DNA from: Lachnospiraceae bacterium
Lineage (GTDB): Bacteria; Bacillota; Clostridia; Lachnospirales; Lachnospiraceae
Direction of reading: 5' to 3'
Assembly: GCA_016290615.1 (NCBI GenBank)
Contig: JAEEUS010000011.1
Coordinates: 1-54,211 of the forward strand
Length of the DNA stretch: 54,211 nt
The notes beneath the pieces are model-generated. The model had not been told where the DNA came from. It saw only the letters and a list, made by a program, of their open reading frames with translations, and did no database searches. This document shows positions 26,419-36,012 of the stretch, piece after piece; the first letter of the stretch is position 1; every line of letters starts with the position of its first letter. The position numbers were made by a program, and so were the translations under genes.

Positions 26419-26502
26419 CGAATTGCGTAAAAACCTTTACCCAGACCTTTACCCAAACTATTCCATTTGGGTCAAATTATCACTAGAATTTCGAATTGCG
26501 TA
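26419..26502. repeat. Repeat cluster upstream of the second ECF operon
   Basis: Within the roughly 290-bp gap between the ECF sigma gene and the tRNA terminator there are: two copies of CGAATTGCGTA (26419-26429 and 26492-26502); two tandem copies of ACCTTTACCCA 12 bp apart (26433-26443 and 26445-26455); and a dyad ACCCAAA/TTTGGGT (26451-26457 and 26466-26472). No reading frame with a ribosome site is seen in the gap. They look like protein-binding sites rather than coding sequence. Confidence 0.5.
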
Positions 26503-26608
26503 CACTTATTGGGAAACTGTTTCTGATACTTTTTGCGTTGAAATGTAGATGAATTCTTTTGATCAAGAACTGCTGAAACCCGCATAAACACGGCGTTTTT
26601 AGACAATG

Positions 26609-26635
26609 AAAAAGGGACCGATATTTCAGTCCCTT
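26609..26635 (-). terminator. Intrinsic terminator after tRNA-Gln
   Basis: Minus-strand AAGGGAC pairs with GTCCCTT around a 10-nt loop, followed by a T run. It starts a few bases after the 3' end of the tRNA. Confidence 0.85.
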
Positions 26636-26638
26636 AAG

Positions 26639-26711
26639 CAGCGCTACTAGGATTCGAACCTAGAAAATGACGGAGTCAGAGTCCGTTGCCTTACCATTTG
26701 GCGATAGCGCT
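26639..26711 (-). tRNA. tRNA-Gln (anticodon CUG)
   Basis: A full cloverleaf is readable on the minus strand. Acceptor AGCGCTA pairs perfectly with TAGCGCT. The D-arm has GGTAA. The anticodon stem ACGGA/TCCGT encloses CTCTGAC with anticodon CTG, and the T-arm is CTAGG-TTCGAAT-CCTAG. The discriminator is G, and the CCA end is not encoded. Identity follows from the anticodon and the close match to bacterial tRNA-Gln. It is transcribed alone from its own promoter. Confidence 0.95.
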
Positions 26712-26716
26712 ATATA

Positions 26717-26739
26717 TGTGCTGACTTTCTGTCAGCACA
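26717..26739 (-). other. Hairpin between promoter and tRNA-Gln
   Basis: TGTGCTGAC pairs perfectly (9 bp) with GTCAGCACA around a 5-nt loop, 5 bp upstream of the mature tRNA 5' end. No T run follows on the minus strand. It probably forms in the tRNA precursor leader and may influence RNase P processing. Confidence 0.5.
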
Positions 26740-26743
26740 AGTT

Positions 26744-26772
26744 ATATTACAATATTTTTATTAATAATGCAA
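26744..26772 (-). promoter_or_regulatory. Promoter for tRNA-Gln
   Basis: Minus-strand TTGCAT (26767-26772), 17-bp spacer, TAATAT (26744-26749). Transcription would begin near 26737, at the leader hairpin. It lies just downstream of the GH9 stop codon, so the tRNA does not depend on the GH9 operon. Confidence 0.7.
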
Positions 26773-26780
26773 GACTTTTT

Positions 26781-29090
26781 TCAATGTTTTGACATGATAT
26801 CCGACAGTAGATAAACAAACGGTGAGTTCCAATAGATTGTTACCTCATTTGTTGAATAACTCTGCGCATTATCAGCATAACATTTTGCCGGAGGTGTTCC
26901 CGCCATTACAGACTTGATGAAGGAATCCTCCATGTTGCCGTCCGGTCCTCCGATAACCATTCCGGACATCGGTTTGCCGTTTGCTATACTCGGTCTGTGG
27001 TGAGGATTCTGCGCGTTCAGTGAGCCGTATCCAGTTAAGAAGCAGTATCCTGTAGCATTCTGTCCGAGTATATATGAAAGCTGATCATATACGGCCTGTT
27101 CATATTCTTTCTTCTGATCATCGCTCGCATACTTGGCTGCTATGAGCATCTGTCTTGCATAGCCGCAGACGCTTAAGTTTGAACCCCAGCAGTAGTTGCT
27201 TCCAAGATCTGACATATATCCGTCTGTCTTGCTGTTGTTTAAGTATTCTTTAGCATTTGCCTCTATCTCTGTCTTTATCTTTTCAACCAGAGCTGAGTTC
27301 TGCTTCTCGGGATCCATAGAAAGATATGCAATATTTCCGTAGCTGCCCATGCTGTCCCATCCGAATCCGTGAAGGACATACATATCAAGAAGATCCTCGG
27401 CATACTTGATATATGCTTCATCTCCCGTAACCTTATACAGTTCCACAGAAGCCCAGTACATCTCATCCTTGAACTGACCGTCGGGATATTCACCTGTTGA
27501 GATCTCTTCAGGATTCTTGAAGCTTACCGCACTCTTATGCTCCTCTAAATAAGCATAAGCTTTCTTTGCCGCTGCAAGAGCAGTTTTTGCAAATGCGGGA
27601 TCTATATCGGCATATACAGTAGAAGCCTTTGCCATGACTGCAGCAAAATCACCGGTTGCCGTATTTGAGATAGGACATACAACCAGTTCCTCTGTTTCTT
27701 CCTGAGGCATAACAAATCCGGGGAATTCTCTGCATGTTACCTTATGATATACACCGCCTGTTGCCTGATCCTGCATCTTAAGCATCCATTTAAGCTCGTA
27801 GGCTGCTTCATCCAGAATATCCGGTATGCCGTTTCCGCTTTCGGGTATTCCAAGGTCATCAGCCTCCCACAGCTCAGGATAATCCTCATATGCAAGGAGC
27901 AGATCAGCTACTGTTGTAGCTCCCGCAACAACGTATCGTCCGTAGTCACCTGCATCATGCCAGCCGCCTGATACGTCTATGTATGAATTTGTTCCATAGA
28001 TAAGTGCCTTTGAATCATGACATACGGGATGTGCAAATTCACCGGCTATATCAGCGCTCACTTCTGTTCCGCATCTTTGCTTATACAGCATAAGGAAGCT
28101 GTCCTTAAGAAGCTGATCGTATACATCATCACCAATGATGAACGGATATGATTCGTCACCGTTTGAAACAGAAACAATATATTTTCCGGGAGTCTTAAAG
28201 TCACTGAAATCAGCCTGGTAGACTTTTTCGTCTGCATACTGTGCGTCCACTGGACCGTTAAGCTTTCCTGAATATACTTCCTTGCCCGATTCATCCTTTA
28301 TGGTAAATGTCTGATCGATGCCTTCACTTCTGATAACAGCAGTCTTTCTGTCAGCAGTCCTGAAGCCAACCTGATTCAGATTTACGTTCTTGCTAAGATC
28401 CACCTGCTCAGATTTGATCACGTTTGTATCATCAGTCAGTACAACTGAAACATTGTCAAGTGTGATAACATGCGGTTCCAGAGCTGAACCGTCTGCAGGG
28501 GAACCCATATTAAAGCACATTCTAGGTGCTACATCTGTCTGTTCTTCCATAGTGAACTCCCATGAATAATGCTGCATTCCGGGCTTTATAGTTATGTACT
28601 CTCCGAAATATGCATGATAATCTCCGCCGTTTACCTGAAGACGTACTTCGATCTCTCTTTCAAGAGTAGTATCCAGATCGAAAGAGAATTCATATACACC
28701 GCCCTCATCCAGCTTAAATCCGTCATAGTATATCTGAACGCCGTAGTCTGTTGAACCGGTCTTTTGAATACTGATGTTACCCTGTTCATTATCGGCGGTA
28801 AAATCACATGTACCACCGTGATTAAGATAGGTATTCCAGTTCTCTAAGCCGTCATGGAAGTCTCCGTTGGCTATCATGTTGACACCAAGACCCTCCGGGG
28901 GCTTTTGAACTTCGGGTTCTTCATCCTCAACAGGTGTATCCTGTGCTTCAGGTGTTACAGCTGCTTCAGTAACGGTAGGCTCAACCTCAGTTACAGGTTC
29001 TGTATCAGGTGTTTTATTGGTACAGCCTGAAAGCAGAACTGCAAGCGAAAGCACAGTCGCGATCAGTTTAGTTACATATAATTTACGCAT
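26781..29090 (-). CDS. GH9 endoglucanase lipoprotein with N-terminal CBM
   Basis: Secreted cellulase predicted to cut beta-1,4-glucan. 769 residues: a lipoprotein signal with lipobox LLSGC (lipidated Cys23), a Thr/Pro/Glu-rich linker (about 25-65), a CBM4/9-like carbohydrate-binding domain (about 65-212), an Ig-like CelD N-terminal domain (about 228-320), and the GH9 catalytic domain (about 330-765). Catalytic regions are visible: GGWHDAGDYGRY (Asp nucleophile/base pair), NPHHRPS, and the acid Glu in NEVTIYWNSPF near the C-terminus. SD GGGAGGAG. The lipid anchor should keep it on the cell surface, so soluble products can be taken up directly. It lies 30 bp after glnN. Confidence 0.93.
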   Translation of the reverse strand: MRKLYVTKLIATVLSLAVLLSGCTNKTPDTEPVTEVEPTVTEAAVTPEAQDTPVEDEEPEVQKPPEGLGVNMIANGDFHDGLENWNTYLNHGGTCDFTADNEQGNISIQKTGSTDYGVQIYYDGFKLDEGGVYEFSFDLDTTLEREIEVRLQVNGGDYHAYFGEYITIKPGMQHYSWEFTMEEQTDVAPRMCFNMGSPADGSALEPHVITLDNVSVVLTDDTNVIKSEQVDLSKNVNLNQVGFRTADRKTAVIRSEGIDQTFTIKDESGKEVYSGKLNGPVDAQYADEKVYQADFSDFKTPGKYIVSVSNGDESYPFIIGDDVYDQLLKDSFLMLYKQRCGTEVSADIAGEFAHPVCHDSKALIYGTNSYIDVSGGWHDAGDYGRYVVAGATTVADLLLAYEDYPELWEADDLGIPESGNGIPDILDEAAYELKWMLKMQDQATGGVYHKVTCREFPGFVMPQEETEELVVCPISNTATGDFAAVMAKASTVYADIDPAFAKTALAAAKKAYAYLEEHKSAVSFKNPEEISTGEYPDGQFKDEMYWASVELYKVTGDEAYIKYAEDLLDMYVLHGFGWDSMGSYGNIAYLSMDPEKQNSALVEKIKTEIEANAKEYLNNSKTDGYMSDLGSNYCWGSNLSVCGYARQMLIAAKYASDDQKKEYEQAVYDQLSYILGQNATGYCFLTGYGSLNAQNPHHRPSIANGKPMSGMVIGGPDGNMEDSFIKSVMAGTPPAKCYADNAQSYSTNEVTIYWNSPFVYLLSDIMSKH

Positions 29091-29120
29091 ATATCTCCTC
29101 CCTAAAATTACACGATATGA

Positions 29121-31220
29121 TCAGACTTCAAAAAGAAGATCCGCATATGTCGGGAACGGCCAGTAGTCTTTATCTACTATACGTTCAAGCTCGTCTGCAG
29201 TGTGGCGAAGCTTATCCATAGCCGGAACAACCTTTTCGCGATAGTAGAAGGCCTGTTCCTTGCCTCGTTCCATAGCTGAACCTATCTTTTCAATGGTAGA
29301 CAGTTCGACACGATCCTGCTGCATGGTTGTAAGCAGACCTCCGACACGTTTTAAAAGATCGGAAGCAACCGTTGCATCTCCTCCTGCAGTCTTTGTGGCA
29401 TTTACTGTTTCCGCAAGCATTCCTGTGTATTCGATGACCGAAGGAACAAGCTGCTTGTTTGCTATATCCACCATTGTAAGTGCTTCAATGTTTATCGTCT
29501 TTGCATACTGTTCATAAAGGATCTCGGCACGTGATTCGAGTTCAGCCTTTGTAAAGATACCAAACTTCTCAAAGAGCTTTATCGACTTCTCTGTAGTAAG
29601 AGCGCTTACTGATTCAACCATGGAAGGTATGTTGGGAAGGCCGCGTCTTTTAGCCTCCTCTATCCATTCCTTTGAATAACCGTCTCCGTTGAAAATGATT
29701 CTCTGATGCTTTGTAAGAAATTCTTTTATAAGATCGTGTACAGCTGAATCAAAGTCTTCTGCCGCCTCAAGTCTGTCTGCTGCCTCGCAGAAACTCTCTG
29801 CTACGATCGAATTTAAGATTATATTGGGACTGCCTATTGAATCGGAACTTCCGACCATACGGAATTCAAACTTGTTTCCGGTAAATGCAAAAGGCGATGT
29901 CCTGTTTCTGTCTGTCGCATCTATCTCAAAATCAGGAAGTGTTGATACACCTGTCTGAAGGGTACCGCCTTCCTTGAGTTTTGATGCCTGACCTGTTTCA
30001 ACCAACTGTTTTACAACATCCTCAAGCTGTTCGCCAAGGAATACGGATATGATAGCCGGAGGAGCTTCCATGCCTCCGAGTCTGTGATCGTTTCCGACAT
30101 TTGCCGCACTCTGTCTTAACAGATCTGCATGAGTATCAACAGCCTTGAGAATACATGCAAGTACAAGTAAGAACTGTATGTTTTCATTCGGGCTGATACC
30201 GGGCTCCAAAAGATTTAGTCCGTTATCCGTTACTATAGACCAGTTGTTATGCTTACCTGAACCGTTAACGCCCTCAAAAGGCTTTTCATGCAATAAACAT
30301 CTTAATCCGTGATGACCAGCAACACGCTTAAGCGTCTCCATTACTATCTGGTTATGGTCTACGGCTACGTTTGCCGATTCATAAATAGGTGCCAGCTCAT
30401 GCTGAGCGGGTGCGACCTCGTTATGCTGTGTCTTAGATGTGATTCCCATCTTCCACAGTTCAATATTTACATCGTGCATGAATGCACCGACACGTTCTCT
30501 GATAACACCGAAGTAGTGATCATCCATCTCCTGACCTTTGGGAGCGGGAGATCCGAAAAGTGTCCTTCCTGTAAATATGAGATCTTCCCTAAGCAAAGCC
30601 TTTGCCTGATCAACAAGGAAGTATTCCTGCTCGGCGCCGACACTGGCTGTTACTTTTGTAGCCTGTGTATTTCCGAAAAGTCTTACTATTCTTAAAGCCT
30701 GTTTATTTAATGCCTCCATTGAACGAAGAAGAGGCGTCTTCTTGTCAAGCGATTCTCCTGTATAAGAACAGAATGCCGTTGGTATGCAGAGTGTTGATCC
30801 TACCGCCTGTTCCTTTAAAAATGCCGGACTTGTTATATCCCAGGCTGTGTATCCTCTTGCTTCAAAAGTGGCTCTGAGTCCTCCTGAAGGGAACGAAGAA
30901 GCATCGGGTTCTCCCTTTATCAGCTCCTTGCCGGAAAACTCCATTATCATCTTTCCGTCATCATCGGGATGAGTGATGAACGAATCGTGCTTCTCGGCTG
31001 TGATACCCGTTAAAGGCTGGAACCAGTGCGTATAGTGCGTAGCTCCTTTCTCAACAGCCCAGTCCTTCATGGCTCTTGCCACGATGTCGGCTGTGGCTTT
31101 TGAAAGCTCACCGCCGTTTTCCATTACATCTTCAACCTCGGCGAAAACCTCTTTCGGGAGTCTTTCCCTCATAGTCCCCTTGGTGAAGACGTTGGATGCG
31201 AAAATCTCTTCTACATTCAT
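29121..31220 (-). CDS. glnN: Glutamine synthetase type III
   Basis: Cytoplasmic ammonium-assimilating enzyme (glutamate + ammonia + ATP to glutamine). The 699 residues match the large GSIII family, much longer than GSI (about 450). Family motifs are [10 protein letters not shown] (about 195-204), [11 protein letters not shown] (about 318-328), [19 protein letters not shown] and the mobile C-terminal helical part. SD GAGGAG; the ATG overlaps the U32 gene stop by 4 bp (ATGA). GSIII is typical of Bacteroidetes, cyanobacteria and rumen/gut clostridia. No regulatory leader is seen, as expected for an internal operon gene. Confidence 0.95.
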   Translation of the reverse strand: MNVEEIFASNVFTKGTMRERLPKEVFAEVEDVMENGGELSKATADIVARAMKDWAVEKGATHYTHWFQPLTGITAEKHDSFITHPDDDGKMIMEFSGKELIKGEPDASSFPSGGLRATFEARGYTAWDITSPAFLKEQAVGSTLCIPTAFCSYTGESLDKKTPLLRSMEALNKQALRIVRLFGNTQATKVTASVGAEQEYFLVDQAKALLREDLIFTGRTLFGSPAPKGQEMDDHYFGVIRERVGAFMHDVNIELWKMGITSKTQHNEVAPAQHELAPIYESANVAVDHNQIVMETLKRVAGHHGLRCLLHEKPFEGVNGSGKHNNWSIVTDNGLNLLEPGISPNENIQFLLVLACILKAVDTHADLLRQSAANVGNDHRLGGMEAPPAIISVFLGEQLEDVVKQLVETGQASKLKEGGTLQTGVSTLPDFEIDATDRNRTSPFAFTGNKFEFRMVGSSDSIGSPNIILNSIVAESFCEAADRLEAAEDFDSAVHDLIKEFLTKHQRIIFNGDGYSKEWIEEAKRRGLPNIPSMVESVSALTTEKSIKLFEKFGIFTKAELESRAEILYEQYAKTINIEALTMVDIANKQLVPSVIEYTGMLAETVNATKTAGGDATVASDLLKRVGGLLTTMQQDRVELSTIEKIGSAMERGKEQAFYYREKVVPAMDKLRHTADELERIVDKDYWPFPTYADLLFEV

Positions 31221-32440
31221 AATGTGCTCCTCAATATATCGTAAACCTCAGGTGTAACGCTCAGCTTAAGATGTATTTCCTGCCCGGGATGAGGACAGCT
31301 GTCTACTGCCTCTCCGTCACCGGTATACATCGCTTCAACCTTTACTGCGATATTATCACCGTTTGGTTTCATTATCTCTATGGTATCACCTACACAGAAC
31401 TTGTTTTTCTGTTCTATCACAGCATTTCCGTTTGCATCGATCTCAGAAACGGTGCCGTAGTAGACAGAATCACTCATATATGTGTTGGTATCATATATCT
31501 GTGTTTCCTCGTTCGGCTTTCCGAAGTAGAATCCGGTTGTAAACTGCCTGTAGGTGCACTTGCTTATCTCCTGTCTGTACCAGTTCATATTGGCGCGGTA
31601 AACATCCTCGCCCTTTTTGAAGTCATCAAGTGCCTTTCTGTATGTTCTTGCAACAGTTGCCACATAAAGTGCCGTCTTCATCCTTCCTTCGATCTTTAAT
31701 GAATCTATCCCTGCATCTATAAGCTCGGGAATATATTCTATCATGCACAGATCCTTGGAATTGAAGATAAATGTGCCTCTCTCATTTTCATATACTGGAA
31801 AATACTCTCCGGGACGTGATTCTTCGACAACGGCATATTTCCATCTGCACGGATGTGTACATGCACCCTGATTCGCATCCCTTCCGGTAAAGTAATTGCT
31901 AAGAAGGCATCGTCCGGAATACGAAATGCACATGGCTCCGTGAATGAAGCTCTCTATCTCCATATCATCGGGTATGTGTTCCCTGATCTCTTTTAATTCC
32001 TTTAAAGAGAGCTCTCTGGCACTGACTACACGCTTTGCGCCCTGCTTGTACCAGAAATCATATGTTAAATAGTTTGTGTTATTGGCCTGAGTAGAAATAT
32101 GAATATCTATATCGGGGCATTCTTTTTTTGCGAGCGAAAACATTCCTGGATCAGAGATTATCAGTGCATCGGGACCTATGTCCTTAAGCTCGCTAAAATA
32201 CTTTTCTGCTCCGTCAAGGTCATAGTTATGCGCCAGTATATTGGCAGTCACATAGACCTTTACGCCTCTTTCATGAGCAAATTCAATACCCTTTTTCATA
32301 TCTTCGGGACTGAAATTCTTTGCCTTAGCCCTGAGTCCGAATGCCTCTCCGCCGATATAGACTGCATCGGCACCGTATATAACTGCTGTCTTCAGTACCT
32401 CAAGACTGCTTGCAGGTACCAGTAATTCCGTGTTTCTCAT
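31217..32440 (-). CDS. U32 family peptidase, TrhP-type tRNA hydroxylation protein
   Basis: 407 residues. Members of this U32 branch (YrrO/TrhP) are needed for prephenate-dependent 5-hydroxyuridine formation at tRNA wobble position 34. The family name peptidase is historical. Signatures are [39 protein letters not shown] and the Cys motif GACTHPCRW, then [11 protein letters not shown]. The gene occupies the place of Bacillus yrrN/yrrO, 8 bp downstream of the O-methyltransferase (yrrM). Only one U32 gene is present, whereas Bacillus has two. SD AAGGA. Confidence 0.88.
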   Translation of the reverse strand: MRNTELLVPASSLEVLKTAVIYGADAVYIGGEAFGLRAKAKNFSPEDMKKGIEFAHERGVKVYVTANILAHNYDLDGAEKYFSELKDIGPDALIISDPGMFSLAKKECPDIDIHISTQANNTNYLTYDFWYKQGAKRVVSARELSLKELKEIREHIPDDMEIESFIHGAMCISYSGRCLLSNYFTGRDANQGACTHPCRWKYAVVEESRPGEYFPVYENERGTFIFNSKDLCMIEYIPELIDAGIDSLKIEGRMKTALYVATVARTYRKALDDFKKGEDVYRANMNWYRQEISKCTYRQFTTGFYFGKPNEETQIYDTNTYMSDSVYYGTVSEIDANGNAVIEQKNKFCVGDTIEIMKPNGDNIAVKVEAMYTGDGEAVDSCPHPGQEIHLKLSVTPEVYDILRSTL

Positions 32441-32448
32441 ATATTTCC

Positions 32449-33090
32449 TTACACATTCTTGACGCTGACAGTGATACCGTCTCCCACCGGAAGTATTGCA
32501 GTCGTCAGCTTATCATTGTGTTTAAGCTCATAGAGATACTCCCGCATTCTGTTATGGATCGTGCGGTTTCTTCTTACTATCGCATATTTGGATTCTATTA
32601 TATCCCCGTCCTGCAGTACATTATCGGAAATCAAAGTTCCCCCGTCTTTTAAAAGTCTGATAAGATCCGGCAGATAGTTAATGTACTGACCCTTTGCCGC
32701 ATCCATGAAGATAAGGTCATATTCATCATTTAACGTGGGCAGGATCTTTAGAGCATCTCCCTCTAAAAGAGTGATCGCATCTTTTTTGTTATTGTCCTTA
32801 ATGTTCTTTAATGCTATGGGTATCCTCGGTTCATAGTTTTCTATGGTAGTTATATGACATCCCTTCGGAGCATATTCACTCATAAGGAGTGCGGAAAAAC
32901 CTATAGCTGTACCGACTTCGAGTATCTTCATCGGACGTATGCTCTTCATCATATACCTAAGATATGCCTGCATATCTTTTCTTATGATCGGAACGAACGT
33001 CTCTATCGCATATTTTTCTATCTCATCAAGATATGGCGGATTTCCCGGATCCAGTGAATTGATAAATGATACCGTCCTCTCATCTACCAT
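32449..33090 (-). CDS. SAM-dependent O-methyltransferase (YrrM/TrmR-like)
   Basis: 213-residue class I methyltransferase. The SAM-binding loop is KILEVGTAIGFSALLMS, followed by the acidic TTIENYEP, the metal-site region DLIFMDAAKGQY and ISDNVLQDG, as in COMT-like enzymes. In Bacillus YrrM (TrmR) methylates 5-hydroxyuridine at tRNA position 34 to 5-methoxyuridine. Being next to the U32 gene, which makes the substrate, strongly supports the same role here. Its ATG overlaps the preceding stop by one base (TAATG). Confidence 0.87.
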   Translation of the reverse strand: MVDERTVSFINSLDPGNPPYLDEIEKYAIETFVPIIRKDMQAYLRYMMKSIRPMKILEVGTAIGFSALLMSEYAPKGCHITTIENYEPRIPIALKNIKDNNKKDAITLLEGDALKILPTLNDEYDLIFMDAAKGQYINYLPDLIRLLKDGGTLISDNVLQDGDIIESKYAIVRRNRTIHNRMREYLYELKHNDKLTTAILPVGDGITVSVKNV

Positions 33091-33608
33091 TATTCTTCTC
33101 CTTCACCCTCAGGGACTATATCCTCTTCCCCTTCTTCGGGAATGTATTCTTCGACCGGTTCATCGCCTTCCACATCAAAGGGAAGCGTCTCCTCATCGGC
33201 ATTGTAAAGAAGCTCTTCTTCTGTCTCAGGCTTCTTTTCGGCTCCCGCCATGACATCTATCATCTCATCCGCAGTCATTGTCGTGCTGAGCTGATACTTT
33301 CCCGGCTGGATCTTTCCGTGGTTGGCACTCACAAGCTCCTGGATTAGAAAAAGATTTGCATCTCTGATCAGACCCTTGCTCTCGAGCATCTTTCCGATCT
33401 CTCTTGTCGTGATATCCTCTCCTATGGAAACATCTATGCTGGTTCCGTCACCCGTAACCGTTACAGGGGGTTCTGTAAACACCCTGTATCCGTAGTTATA
33501 TGCCATAAGCGCATATTTCCTCACGAACATCACGACTAACATCGCAAGAACTATCTTGACTGCCGTGGAAAATACGGAACCTATAATCTCCTTAACATTG
33601 TCACTCAT
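33090..33608 (-). CDS. Short MltG/YceG-like membrane protein lacking the lytic domain
   Basis: 172 residues from the ATG at 33608 (SD AGAGG 7 bp upstream; the open frame continues to 33665 inside the RNase J gene). One membrane helix (about 12-32) is followed by a LysM-like module resembling the N-terminal part of YceG/MltG (ITTREIGKMLESKGLIRDAN and KIQPGKYQLSTTMTADEMI). A very acidic tail of about 45 residues (Glu, Asp, Pro) then ends the protein. The catalytic transglycosylase domain of MltG (about 200 more residues, with its catalytic Glu) is absent. It occupies the place of Bacillus yrrL, the MltG gene. It may be a regulatory or scaffolding remnant. Confidence 0.75.
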   Translation of the reverse strand: MSDNVKEIIGSVFSTAVKIVLAMLVVMFVRKYALMAYNYGYRVFTEPPVTVTGDGTSIDVSIGEDITTREIGKMLESKGLIRDANLFLIQELVSANHGKIQPGKYQLSTTMTADEMIDVMAGAEKKPETEEELLYNADEETLPFDVEGDEPVEEYIPEEGEEDIVPEGEGEE

Positions 33609-33610
33609 TT

Positions 33611-35281
33611 CTAAACCTCTTGAATTATCGGTATTATCATCGGGCGTCTCTTTGTCTTCTTCCATACATAGTCACTCAGAGATTCCTTAATGGAAGACTT
33701 GATCTTGCCCCAGTCGGTTATGCCTCTGCTCAAAAGATCCTCAACAACCTCATACATAAGCTCTGTAGCTTCCGTGATGAGTTCCTCGGATTCTCTCACA
33801 TAGACAAATCCTCTTGATACTATATCAGGACCTGCCATAAGTTCTCCTGTTGCCTGATCAAGCGCAAGAACAACAGTCATCATGCCTTCTTCCGAAAGCT
33901 GCTGCCTGTCTCTCAATACTATATTTCCAACGTCTCCGACGCCTATTCCGTCTACGAATATCGCTCCTGTCGGTACCTTGCCGGTAACCTTGGCTTCATT
34001 CTCATCAAGTTCGAGTATATCTCCGGATGAGAGTATGAATATCTTGTCCTTTTCCATTCCAAGATCCATGGCAAGCTTTGCCTGAGCCTTTAAGTGCTTG
34101 AACTCGCCGTGAACGGGAATCGCATATTTGGGCTTTACCAGAGAATATATGAGCTTGATCTCCTCCTGGCATGCATGTCCTGATACATGCGCATCTTGGA
34201 ATATAACATCCGCGCCCTTCATTGCAAGCTCGTTTATTACCTTTGTCACAGCCTTCTCATTTCCCGGAATGGGGTTTGATGAAAAGATGATCGTATCTCT
34301 TGGTCCGATCGAGATCATCCTGTGTATATCGGCTGCCATCCTGCTGAGTGCAGCCATGCTCTCTCCCTGTGATCCTGTCGTTATTATACAGGTCTTCTCC
34401 TCGGGATAGTTCTTCATCTGCTCAATGGGAATGAGAGTGTTCGGAGGTATGTTAACATATCCGAGCGCCTGAGCGGTCTCGATGATGTTTACCATGCTTC
34501 GGCCTTCCAAAACGACCTTTCTCTCAAACCTGTAAGCGGAATTAATGATCTGCTGAACCCTGTCAACATTTGATGCGAATGTAGCTATTATTAACCTGTT
34601 GCTTCGATGCTCGCTGAAAATCGTATCAAATATCTTTCCGAGTGTTCTCTCGGAAGGAGTGAATCCAGGACGTTCCGCATTCGTGCTGTCGCATAAAAGC
34701 GCAAGCACGCCTTTATGTCCGATCTCTGCAAATCTCTGCAGATCTATTGCATCACCGAATACCGGTGTGTAGTCAACCTTGAAATCACCAGTATGAACTA
34801 CTATTCCCGCAGGTGAATATATCGCAAGTGCAGCCGCATCGACAATGCTGTGATTTGTCCTTATGAACTCGACTCTTAACTGGCCGAGATTGATGCTCTG
34901 ACCGAACTTGACTATCTTTCTCTTTATCTGATTTTTAAGATCATGCTCCTCAAGCTTGTGATCGATAAGTCCCATTGTAAGCTTGGTAGCATATAAAGGA
35001 ATGTTTATCTCCTTTAATATATACGGGAGAGCACCTATATGGTCCTCATGTCCGTGTGTTATAACAAAGCCCTTGACCTTGTCTATATTGTTCTTAAGAT
35101 ATGTAACATCCGGTATTACCAGGTCTATTCCCAGCATGTCATCTGAAGGGAAGCTCAAGCCGCAGTCAACTATGACTATAGTATCATCATATTCGAAAGC
35201 GGTAATGTTCATCCCTATCTGTTCGAGTCCGCCCAGAGGAATGATCTTAAGCTTACCGGATGATGGTTTCTCTTTCTTCAA
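33611..35281 (-). CDS. rnj: Ribonuclease J
   Basis: 5'-3' exo/endoribonuclease for mRNA turnover and rRNA maturation. 556 residues: the metallo-beta-lactamase core with THGHEDHIGALP (His76, His78, Asp80, His81), the beta-CASP domain and the C-terminal domain ending KTKRRPMIIPIIQEV. The annotated start is a TTG with GGAG/AAAGGA just upstream; no ATG is available nearby. It is inserted between the DUF1292 gene and the MltG-like gene, a conserved Bacillus gene order that lacks an RNase J gene at this point. Confidence 0.95.
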   Translation of the reverse strand: MKKEKPSSGKLKIIPLGGLEQIGMNITAFEYDDTIVIVDCGLSFPSDDMLGIDLVIPDVTYLKNNIDKVKGFVITHGHEDHIGALPYILKEINIPLYATKLTMGLIDHKLEEHDLKNQIKRKIVKFGQSINLGQLRVEFIRTNHSIVDAAALAIYSPAGIVVHTGDFKVDYTPVFGDAIDLQRFAEIGHKGVLALLCDSTNAERPGFTPSERTLGKIFDTIFSEHRSNRLIIATFASNVDRVQQIINSAYRFERKVVLEGRSMVNIIETAQALGYVNIPPNTLIPIEQMKNYPEEKTCIITTGSQGESMAALSRMAADIHRMISIGPRDTIIFSSNPIPGNEKAVTKVINELAMKGADVIFQDAHVSGHACQEEIKLIYSLVKPKYAIPVHGEFKHLKAQAKLAMDLGMEKDKIFILSSGDILELDENEAKVTGKVPTGAIFVDGIGVGDVGNIVLRDRQQLSEEGMMTVVLALDQATGELMAGPDIVSRGFVYVRESEELITEATELMYEVVEDLLSRGITDWGKIKSSIKESLSDYVWKKTKRRPMIIPIIQEV

Positions 35282-35296
35282 TTCCTTTCTCTCCTA

Positions 35297-35566
35297 TTAT
35301 TCTTCCGATACGAACTTAACGTCCTCCAAAAGATCCTCAAAGACTCCTGCTACTGCCTTAAGTTCCGTATCATCATCGACTATGGCATAGACACTGTCCT
35401 TTTCCTCGTCACCTGACATATCCTTTAAGATAAGTGCCTCACCGTCGCCTTCTTCAAAATCCGTTACCAGTATATAATTTGTGCCGTTTATCCTTGTCTG
35501 TTCCAGAACATAAAATTCAACCGGCTCATCCCCGTCGGGACAGAATACTATCTTTTCAAGTTTCAT
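35297..35566 (-). CDS. DUF1292 family protein (YrzB-like)
   Basis: 89-residue acidic cytoplasmic protein: [21 protein letters not shown], then [20 protein letters not shown]. It matches DUF1292/YrzB in length and in its place after ruvX. Its biochemical role is not known. The ATG overlaps the ruvX stop by 4 bp (ATGA), with SD GAGG inside ruvX, so expression is coupled. Confidence 0.88.
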   Translation of the reverse strand: MKLEKIVFCPDGDEPVEFYVLEQTRINGTNYILVTDFEEGDGEALILKDMSGDEEKDSVYAIVDDDTELKAVAGVFEDLLEDVKFVSEE

Positions 35567-36006
35567 GTATTTTCCTCTTTTGATTGTTCTGACATGTGAT
35601 CCAGATATTCCTGTAAAATGAATACTGCTGCTATCTGGTCCACATACTTTTTTCTGTTCTCGCGTCTGACACCCGATTCTATCAGTGCTTCATCCGCAGC
35701 TACCGTTGTGAGTCTCTCATCCCAGAGTATTACCTCAAGGCCGGTCCTTCTTTCCAGCTTGTCCTTAAACTCCTCGCTGAACCTTGCCCTGTCGCCGATG
35801 GTATCGTTCATGTTCTTTGGATAGCCTAAAACGATCCTTTCGACTTCGTTTTTGTCGATGAGTTCCTCAATGCGTGCGAGCGTCTGTCGCAGTTTGTTCT
35901 CTTCTTTTCTTGTTATAGTCTCAACAGGCTGGGCCGTAATTAGCAAGGAGTCGCTTATCGCTACCCCTACAGTCTTTGAACCCAGATCAAGTCCCATGAT
36001 CTTCAT
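35563..36006 (-). CDS. ruvX: RuvX/YqgF Holliday junction resolvase-like protein
   Basis: 147-residue RNase H-fold nuclease (YqgF), implicated in pre-16S rRNA 5' maturation and annotated as a putative Holliday junction resolvase. Motifs are [15 protein letters not shown] (5-19) with the catalytic Asp, [14 protein letters not shown], and [16 protein letters not shown], with a late Asp in [12 protein letters not shown]. Standard length. It begins 6 bp after ireB, in the usual yrzL-yrrK-yrzB order. Confidence 0.93.
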   Translation of the reverse strand: MKIMGLDLGSKTVGVAISDSLLITAQPVETITRKEENKLRQTLARIEELIDKNEVERIVLGYPKNMNDTIGDRARFSEEFKDKLERRTGLEVILWDERLTTVAADEALIESGVRRENRKKYVDQIAAVFILQEYLDHMSEQSKEENT

Positions 36007-36012
36007 TTACTT

